A stretch of 64,000 nt of DNA from Luteimonas aquatica (GTDB lineage: Bacteria; Pseudomonadota; Gammaproteobacteria; Xanthomonadales; Xanthomonadaceae): positions 382,381 through 446,380 of the forward strand of contig NZ_JALBFU010000001.1 of the NCBI RefSeq assembly GCF_022662575.1. The letters run 5' to 3'. The position numbers and the translations under genes were made by a program. The first letter of the stretch is position 1. Each line of letters opens with the position of its first letter. Shown in pieces: positions 57,675 through 64,000 of the stretch. The notes beneath the pieces were generated by a model. That model made no database searches and had not been told where the DNA came from. It worked only from the letters and a program-made list of their open reading frames with translations.

Positions 57675-57854
57675 GACCGGACTCCCCTGGCGAGACGATG
57701 AATGCGCCGTTGCCTTGTAGCAGATCGGACCGGCTTGCGGGCGGTCGCTGGGGCGAGGCTGTGCGCCTTGTCACGCCTGCCGCGTGCGAAACGGCGGGCG
57801 GAGGGCGCCTGCGCGGAATCGGCCGCGAAAGCGCCAGGCGGAAAGGCGGGCATG

Positions 57855-57876
57855 AAAAAAGCCGCATCGCTGCGGC
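57855..57876 (-). terminator. Intrinsic terminator of rpmJ
   Basis: Stem GCCGCA/TGCGGC with loop TCGC (57861-57876), followed on the minus strand by six T (complement of 57855-57860). It starts 45 bases past the rpmJ stop. Confidence 0.88.
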
Positions 57877-57920
57877 CTCTTTCGTACTTCCTGCGTTTCC
57901 CGGCAATCCCGGGGAAACCC

Positions 57921-58046
57921 TCAGCGCTGACGGGCCTTGAAACGCGGGTTGGACTTGCAGATCACGAAGACCTTGCCGCGGCGACGAACGACCTTGCAGT
58001 CGCGGTGACGGGCCTTCGCCGATTTCAGGGAGGACAGGACCTTCAT
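57921..58046 (-). CDS. rpmJ: 50S ribosomal protein L36 (zinc-free form)
   Basis: 41 residues: [18 protein letters not shown] followed by [19 protein letters not shown] and ARQR. Only two cysteines remain and the zinc-binding C-x2-C...C-x4-H set of standard L36 is lost, so this is the long C-minus type (YkgO-like) that replaces the zinc form under zinc limitation. L36 binds helices in 23S rRNA at the base of the L7/L12 stalk. The gene is a single transcription unit ending in a terminator. A TCATGACAGACC region with a GAGGT-like site precedes the start. No spc-operon copy is in the window. Confidence 0.93.
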   Translation of the reverse strand: MKVLSSLKSAKARHRDCKVVRRRGKVFVICKSNPRFKARQR

Positions 58047-58212
58047 GACAGACCTCAGAAACGGGGTTTGGAAATGGGTGGGACAAGCAAGCCCGCAATT
58101 CTAGCCGGTAAATTCTTCGCGAATCAAGTGGTTGCATACCTGCCCGCGAGGCCGGCCGACGAGGCCGGTTCAGCGGGGCGGCTAGAATGGAGCAAATCCC
58201 CGGAGACCGCAG

Positions 58213-58896
58213 ATGCCCCCCGAGACCCCCGGCTTGCCGCCCGTGCTGACCATCGACGGCCCCTCGGGCTCTGGCAAGGGCACCATCAGCCGCGCCGTGG
58301 CCCAGCGGCTGGGTTGGCATTACCTGGACTCGGGCGCCCTGTACCGCGCGGTGGGCGTGGCCGCCGGCTGGGCCGACCTCGACCTGGACGATGCCGGCGC
58401 CCTGGTGCGCTGCGCCTTCGACACCGAGATCGGCTTCCGCGACGACCCCGCCGGGGAGCTGCGGGTGCTGGTCAACGGCCATGACGCCACCGAGGAGCTG
58501 CGCACCGAGACCGCCGGGGCCGCCGCCTCGGCGATCGCCGCCATCCCCGAGGTGCGGGCCGCCCTGAAGGACCGCCAGCGCGCCTTCCGGCGCCCGCCGG
58601 GCCTGGTCGCGGACGGCCGCGACATGGGCACGGTGATCTTCCCCGACGCCCCGTTCAAGGTGTTTCTCACCGCCAGCGCAGAGGAAAGGGCGGAAAGACG
58701 CTATAAACAGTTGAAAGACAAGGGGGTTTCGGTTACATTGGACGGTCTGCTGCGCGAGATTCTCGCCCGCGACGCCCGCGATGCCAGTCGCGCGGTGGCG
58801 CCGCTGCGACCGGCCGAAGAGGCCGTGCGCATCGACACCACCGGCCTTGGCATCGAGGCCGTCGTCGAACAGGTTCTCGGCATCGTGGGCGCCTAG
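58213..58896 (+). CDS. cmk: Cytidylate kinase
   Basis: 227 residues, P-loop kinase. Walker [10 protein letters not shown] at 16-24, [11 protein letters not shown] (substrate-binding) and the [15 protein letters not shown] and [12 protein letters not shown] segments are hallmarks. It phosphorylates CMP and dCMP using ATP. GGAG precedes the ATG at 58213. rpsA follows after 307 bases, the usual order cmk-rpsA. Confidence 0.97.
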   Translation: MPPETPGLPPVLTIDGPSGSGKGTISRAVAQRLGWHYLDSGALYRAVGVAAGWADLDLDDAGALVRCAFDTEIGFRDDPAGELRVLVNGHDATEELRTETAGAAASAIAAIPEVRAALKDRQRAFRRPPGLVADGRDMGTVIFPDAPFKVFLTASAEERAERRYKQLKDKGVSVTLDGLLREILARDARDASRAVAPLRPAEEAVRIDTTGLGIEAVVEQVLGIVGA

Positions 58897-59203
58897 GCGC
58901 CCGCTCCGGATACCTTCCTCCGATCCACGGAGGAGGGCGCAAAGGGGAAGAGCGTTCCGGCCCGTTCGCCGGAAGGCTCCATCGAAGCTGCGGCAGACCC
59001 AGCCCCGCGTGGTGCGAACCGCGCGGATCGTCCGTTCAACCACAACACTCACGGCCATACGCAATCCCGCGACGGCCAATAACGGGTGGATCGGGGCGTA
59101 GTGCGGATCCTTCCGCAAGAGCCCGCACATCCATGTGCGGACTTTTCGATATGCGGCGGATTTCCAGCGCTCCGATCTGTGTCATCAACCGAGAAATTTT
59201 CAA
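58897..59203 (+). promoter_or_regulatory. rpsA leader with two stacked hairpins
   Basis: 307 bases, gene-free. Towards its 3' end two hairpins lie in series: TGCGGA-TCCT-TCCGCA (59102-59117) and CCGCACAT-CC-ATGTGCGG (59123-59140), the second followed by ACTTTTCG. The first arm could also pair with the second (GTGCGG 59101-59106 with CCGCAC 59123-59128). The rpsA start has only a weak GAGA Shine-Dalgarno. In E. coli rpsA the leader is a set of hairpins with poor Shine-Dalgarno through which S1 represses its own synthesis; this leader has the same look. Confidence 0.65.
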
Positions 59204-60892
<1,689 letters not shown>

Positions 60893-60900
60893 TGTCAACC

Positions 60901-60928
60901 TCGCGGCCCGGCTTCGGCCGGGCCGCGA
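60901..60928 (+). terminator. Strong hairpin between rpsA and ihfB
   Basis: Perfect 12-bp stem TCGCGGCCCGGC/GCCGGGCCGCGA with TTCG tetraloop, 8 bases after the rpsA stop. No T tract follows. It may stabilise the rpsA 3' end or partially terminate before ihfB. Confidence 0.6.
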
Positions 60929-60958
60929 TCGGCCCATGCCACCGCGGTATCCGTGTCC

Positions 60959-61264
60959 ATGACCAAATCGGAATTGATCGAAATCCTCAGCCAGCGCCAG
61001 AGCCATCTGAAGGTCGACGACGTCGACATGGCGGTGAAGTCGCTGCTGGAGATGATGGGCGGCGCGCTGGCGCACGGCGAGCGCATCGAGATCCGTGGAT
61101 TCGGCAGCTTTTCCCTGCATTACCGGCCGCCGCGCACCGGCCGCAACCCCAAGACCGGCGACGCCGTGGCGCTGCCCGGCAAGCACGTGCCGCATTTCAA
61201 GCCCGGCAAGGAGCTGCGCGAGCGCGTCAGCACCGCCATGCCGCTGCCTTCCGAGGACGACTGA
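60959..61264 (+). CDS. ihfB: Integration host factor beta subunit
   Basis: 101 residues. Starts [16 protein letters not shown], and has the DNA-intercalating arm [23 protein letters not shown] with the Pro-Gly tip (RNPKTG). With IhfA it forms the heterodimer that bends DNA sharply at specific sites in recombination and promoters. I chose ATG 60959; a GTG two codons upstream is possible. Order rpsA-ihfB-lapA-lapB is conserved in gammaproteobacteria. Confidence 0.96.
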   Translation: MTKSELIEILSQRQSHLKVDDVDMAVKSLLEMMGGALAHGERIEIRGFGSFSLHYRPPRTGRNPKTGDAVALPGKHVPHFKPGKELRERVSTAMPLPSEDD

Positions 61265-61314
61265 GTCCGCCCCGGACCCGTCTCGCCGACCGCGCATTCG
61301 GCTAAGCTAGCCCT

Positions 61315-61581
61315 ATGCGATTGCTTCGTTTTCTCATCGGCCTGTCGTGCGTCGCCGCCGGCGTGGTCATCGGCATGCTCAATTCGCAGGCGATCGCCGT
61401 GGATTTCGGCGCCTTCACCCTGCGCAGCACGCTGGGCGTGGCCCTGCTGGCGGCGATGCTGCTGGGCGCCATCGCCGGCGGCCTGCTGCTGGCGGCCTCG
61501 GTGATCCTGCCGCTGCGCCAGCAGCTGCGGCGCGAGCGCCGCGCGCGGCCGGTCGCCGCGCCCGGTTCCGGCGAGTCCTGA
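61315..61581 (+). CDS. lapA: LapA-like membrane protein (DUF1049)
   Basis: 88 residues with two membrane helices (about 2-22 and 39-66) and a conserved NSQAIAVDFGAFTLRSTLGVAL segment between, then a basic tail. LapA is the small partner of LapB in controlling lipopolysaccharide synthesis in the inner membrane. The lapB start is 1 base after its stop. Confidence 0.92.
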   Translation: MRLLRFLIGLSCVAAGVVIGMLNSQAIAVDFGAFTLRSTLGVALLAAMLLGAIAGGLLLAASVILPLRQQLRRERRARPVAAPGSGES

Positions 61582-61582
61582 T

Positions 61583-62761
61583 ATGGCCTTCATCACCGAA
61601 TGGTTCTGGTTCTTCCTGCTGCTGCCCTTCGCGGCGCTGAGCGGCTGGGTGATCGGCCGTCGCGGCGGCGAGCGCCATAGCGACACCCAGGTCAGCCGCC
61701 TGTCGACCACCTACTTCCGCGGCCTGAACTACCTGCTCAACGAACAGGCCGACAAGGCGATCGAGCTGTTCCTGCACATCGCCGAGCTCGACAAGGACAC
61801 CTTCGAGACGCAGGTGGCGCTCGGGCACCTGTTCCGCCGGCGCGGCGAAGTGGACCGCGCCATCCGCCTGCACCAGGGCCTGGTGCAGCGCCCCGACCTG
61901 AGCGACCAGCAGAAGGTGCAGGCGCTGCTGGCGCTGGGCGAGGACTACATGCGCTCGGGCCTGCTCGACCGCGCCGAAACCGTCTTCACCGATCTGGCCA
62001 AGATCGACCAGCGCGCACCGCAGGCGCTCAAGCACCTGATCGGCATCTACCAGTCCGAGCGCGACTGGCCGAAGGCGATCGAGAACGCCTCGCGCTACGA
62101 AGCCGTCACCGGCGAGCCGATGGGCAAGCTGATCGCGCAGTTCGAGTGCGAACTGGCCGACCGCCTGCGCGCCAGCGGCGACGTCGACGGCGCGCGCGCG
62201 GCGGTCGCGCGCGCGTACGCGGCCGATTCGGGCTCGGTGCGCGCCGGCATGCTGGAGGGCCGCATCGAGCTGGACGCCGGCAACGACGCCGCCGCCATCC
62301 GCGCCTTCGAGCGGGCCGCGCGCCACGACGCCGACTACTTGCCGGAAATCCTGCCGGCCCTGCTGCCGGCCTACGACCGCGTCGGCGACCAGCCCGGCGC
62401 GCGCCGCTTCCTGGCCGAGATGAGCGAGCACTACCGCGGCATCTCCCCGGTGCTGGCGCTGACCAAGCTGGTCGAGGCCGAGGACGGGGTGCCGGCCGCG
62501 CGCAATTACCTCGCACAGCAGCTCAAGGACCGTCCCTCGGTGCGCGGCGAGGCGGCGCTGATCGAGCTCACCCTCGCCGAGGGCAGCGACGAGGTGCGCA
62601 CCCTGAACGACCTCAAGCACATCACCGACCAGCTGCTGGTGCGCAACCCGAGCTACCGCTGCAACCGCTGCGGTTTCGGCGCGCGCAGCCACCATTGGCA
62701 ATGCCCCAGCTGCAAGGAGTGGGGCACCATCAAGCCGTTGCTCAACTACGCGGTGGTGTGA
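61583..62761 (+). CDS. lapB: LapB, LPS assembly regulator
   Basis: 392 residues. An N-terminal membrane helix (about 5-25), about nine TPR repeats (41-340) and a C-terminal rubredoxin-like zinc/iron site with Cys360/Cys363 (RCNRC) and Cys374/Cys377 (QCPSC). LapB with FtsH controls LpxC degradation and thereby lipid A level. The motif layout is exactly that of E. coli LapB (YciM). Its TGA overlaps the GTG start of the next gene by 4 bases. Confidence 0.96.
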   Translation: MAFITEWFWFFLLLPFAALSGWVIGRRGGERHSDTQVSRLSTTYFRGLNYLLNEQADKAIELFLHIAELDKDTFETQVALGHLFRRRGEVDRAIRLHQGLVQRPDLSDQQKVQALLALGEDYMRSGLLDRAETVFTDLAKIDQRAPQALKHLIGIYQSERDWPKAIENASRYEAVTGEPMGKLIAQFECELADRLRASGDVDGARAAVARAYAADSGSVRAGMLEGRIELDAGNDAAAIRAFERAARHDADYLPEILPALLPAYDRVGDQPGARRFLAEMSEHYRGISPVLALTKLVEAEDGVPAARNYLAQQLKDRPSVRGEAALIELTLAEGSDEVRTLNDLKHITDQLLVRNPSYRCNRCGFGARSHHWQCPSCKEWGTIKPLLNYAVV

Positions 62762-63756
62762 GCCTTTCCGGCGTGCCATCGCCGTGGTGGCTGGCCGCCT
62801 GCGCCGGCATCGCCTGCCTCGGCACCTGGGCGGCGCTGCGCTACGCGCGCTGGCGCAACCTCCTCGACCACCCCGGCGAACGCCGCAGCCATGCCGTGGC
62901 CACGCCGCGCGGCGGCGGCATCGGCATCGTGTTCGCGCTGCTGTTCGCCCAGGCGCTGTTCGCCTGGCAGTTGCCCGAATCGCGCGGCTTCCTGGGCCCG
63001 GTCTCGGCCGGCCTGGCGCTGGTCGCCGGCATCGGCTGGCTGGACGACCACCGCTCGCTTTCGCCCTGGCCGCGCCTGGCGGTGCACGGGGTGGCCGCCG
63101 CGCTGCTGGCCTGGGCGGTGTGGGGCGTCTCCGGCGACCTGCCGGCGGCCTGCCTGGCGTTCGCGCTGGCGCTGGGCCTGGTGAACGTCTGGAACTTCAT
63201 GGACGGCATCGACGGCATCGCCGCCCTGCAGGCCGTAGTGGTGGCCATGGCCTATGCCTGGCTCACCGGGGATGCCCTGGCGCAGTGGCTGGCGCTGGCG
63301 CTGGCGGCCGGGGCCGCCGGCTTCCTGCCGTTCAACCTGCCGCTGGGCGGGCAGGGCAAGGCCCGGATCTTCCTGGGCGACGTCGGCAGCGGGGCGATCG
63401 GCTACGCCCTGGCCGCGCCCATGGCGCTGATGCTGGTGCGCGATCCCCGTCCGGCCACCTGGGTGCTGATGCTGCTGCCGCCCTCGGCCTTCCTTCTCGA
63501 CGCTGCCTTGACACTGTTGTCACGCATGCTGCGCGGCGAGCGCTGGTGGACGCCGCACGTCGAGCATGCCTACCAGCACTGGGCCCGGCGCGCTGGCCGT
63601 CACCGGACCGTCACGCTCGCCTATGCGGCCTGGGCCGCGGCGGGGGGCGTATTGGTTTCAGTCATTTGCGAGACAGGGTTTGCATTTATCATCGCGGCCA
63701 GCTGTGCGTGGTACCTGGGGGGGGGCATCGCGTGGAGGCGTCTGCGAAGGCGCTGA
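62758..63756 (+). CDS. WecA/WbpL-type glycosyl-1-phosphate transferase
   Basis: 332 residues, about ten membrane helices. The family signatures: ATPRGGGIGIV (start of the cytoplasmic loop), WLDDHRSL (Asp pair), NVWNFMDGIDG, FLGDVGSGAIGY and HVEHAYQH. It transfers a sugar-1-phosphate from a UDP-sugar to undecaprenyl phosphate, starting O-antigen or exopolysaccharide subunits. It starts at GTG overlapping the lapB stop, which is typical of Xanthomonadaceae where wbpL/wecA-like genes follow lapB. Substrate sugar (GlcNAc, FucNAc or other) is unknown. Confidence 0.92.
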   Translation: MSLSGVPSPWWLAACAGIACLGTWAALRYARWRNLLDHPGERRSHAVATPRGGGIGIVFALLFAQALFAWQLPESRGFLGPVSAGLALVAGIGWLDDHRSLSPWPRLAVHGVAAALLAWAVWGVSGDLPAACLAFALALGLVNVWNFMDGIDGIAALQAVVVAMAYAWLTGDALAQWLALALAAGAAGFLPFNLPLGGQGKARIFLGDVGSGAIGYALAAPMALMLVRDPRPATWVLMLLPPSAFLLDAALTLLSRMLRGERWWTPHVEHAYQHWARRAGRHRTVTLAYAAWAAAGGVLVSVICETGFAFIIAASCAWYLGGGIAWRRLRRR

Positions 63757-63786
63757 CGCTGGACAAAGCCAGGGATTCGAAAGCGC

Positions 63787-64000
63787 ATGAGTGGATGGAA
63801 AACCCGGGTCAGTGCCGCAGCGCCTCGAGCCGCAGTCGTGCTGCACGACCTTTTCATGGTCTGGCTCTGCTGGGCCGGGCTGAACCAGTTCCGCTATTCG
63901 ATCCAATCGGTCTCCATCGACCTGCCGGCCTTTTCCCCGGAAAACCTGCTGATCCTGTTCGCGCAGGGCATGGTGTTCTGGAAGGTCGGCCTGTACCGGG
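63787..64000 (+). CDS. Start of a WbpM/CapD-type nucleotide-sugar dehydratase (cut by window end)
   Basis: The first 71 codons are visible. They read MSGWKTRVSAAAPRAAVVL, then HDLFMVWLCWAGLNQFRYS and a membrane segment (LLILFAQGMVFWKVGLYR). A basic start followed by DLxMV, LRYS-like and GLYR segments is the usual N-terminal membrane region of large WbpM/CapD/FlaA1-like UDP-GlcNAc 4,6-dehydratases. They feed the O-antigen started by the previous gene. Start is 30 bases after that gene. The catalytic domain would lie beyond the window. Confidence 0.75.
   Translation, partial: MSGWKTRVSAAAPRAAVVLHDLFMVWLCWAGLNQFRYSIQSVSIDLPAFSPENLLILFAQGMVFWKVGLYR

Overview
The window is about 64 kb of GC-rich chromosome from a gammaproteobacterium, most likely a member of the Xanthomonadaceae (Lysobacter-like). 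The basis is gene order (serC-pheA-hisC-aroA; cmk-rpsA-ihfB-lapA-lapB followed by surface-sugar genes), many TonB-type proteins, aguA/aguB agmatine catabolism, a secreted trypsin-fold protease and a C-rich-in-Gln RNase E. It is mostly core chromosome; I see no prophage, transposase, integrase or CRISPR array.

Layout. 1-2.0 kb: secreted protease, small secreted protein, tRNA-Val(CAC). 2.2-11 kb: a lipid and granule neighbourhood with two PhaF-like phasins, a PHA-granule-region protein, a TetR regulator, an acyl-CoA-binding protein, a 662-residue fatty acyl-CoA reductase of the Marinobacter Maqu_2507 type, a patatin lipase and a DUF2164 gene broken by a one-base frameshift. A 0.9-kb gene-free stretch (6724-7639) carries two inverted copies of a structured repeat plus a REP hairpin. 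11-13.6 kb: FHA protein and the MsrPQ periplasmic methionine sulfoxide reductase. 13.7-18.6 kb: serC-pheA-hisC-aroA, an overlapping aromatic/serine operon. 18.7-22.9 kb: two tandem TonB-like genes, serS, a LysR regulator, tRNA-Ser(UGA). 23-28 kb: small secreted proteins of lower GC, a membrane GGDEF cyclase, a ZIP transporter and a GacA/UvrY-type response regulator. 28-36 kb: rne divergent from rluC, then phhB with a TonB-like gene, nfuA and a Pro-rich membrane protein. 36-40 kb: siderophore receptor and two small cytochromes c.

40-48.4 kb: an RND efflux operon with one lipoprotein adaptor, two different RND pumps and a DUF6326-type membrane protein between them; no TolC-type channel is present. 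48.4-50.7 kb: soxR, with a near-consensus SoxR box inside a 19-bp promoter spacer driving a divergent FMN-reductase operon. 50.7-54.6 kb: TraB-family protein, an alpha/beta hydrolase with its TetR repressor and two identical operator copies, and a GNAT acetyltransferase. 54.6-57.2 kb: aguB and aguA separated by a small membrane protein. 57.3-64 kb: rpmJ (zinc-free type), cmk, rpsA with a hairpin leader, ihfB, lapA, lapB, a WecA/WbpL-type glycosyl-1-phosphate transferase and the start of a WbpM/CapD-like gene cut by the window edge.

How the parts may work together. The acyl-CoA-binding protein, TetR regulator and reductase share one divergent promoter and probably make fatty alcohols, while nearby granule-coat proteins suggest a neutral-lipid or PHA inclusion programme; neither PhaC nor a wax synthase lies inside the window. 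SoxR, the flavin reductase and the monooxygenase-like protein form a compact redox-cycling response. These functional links are inferences from gene order; protein families are assigned from motifs read by eye, with no database search.
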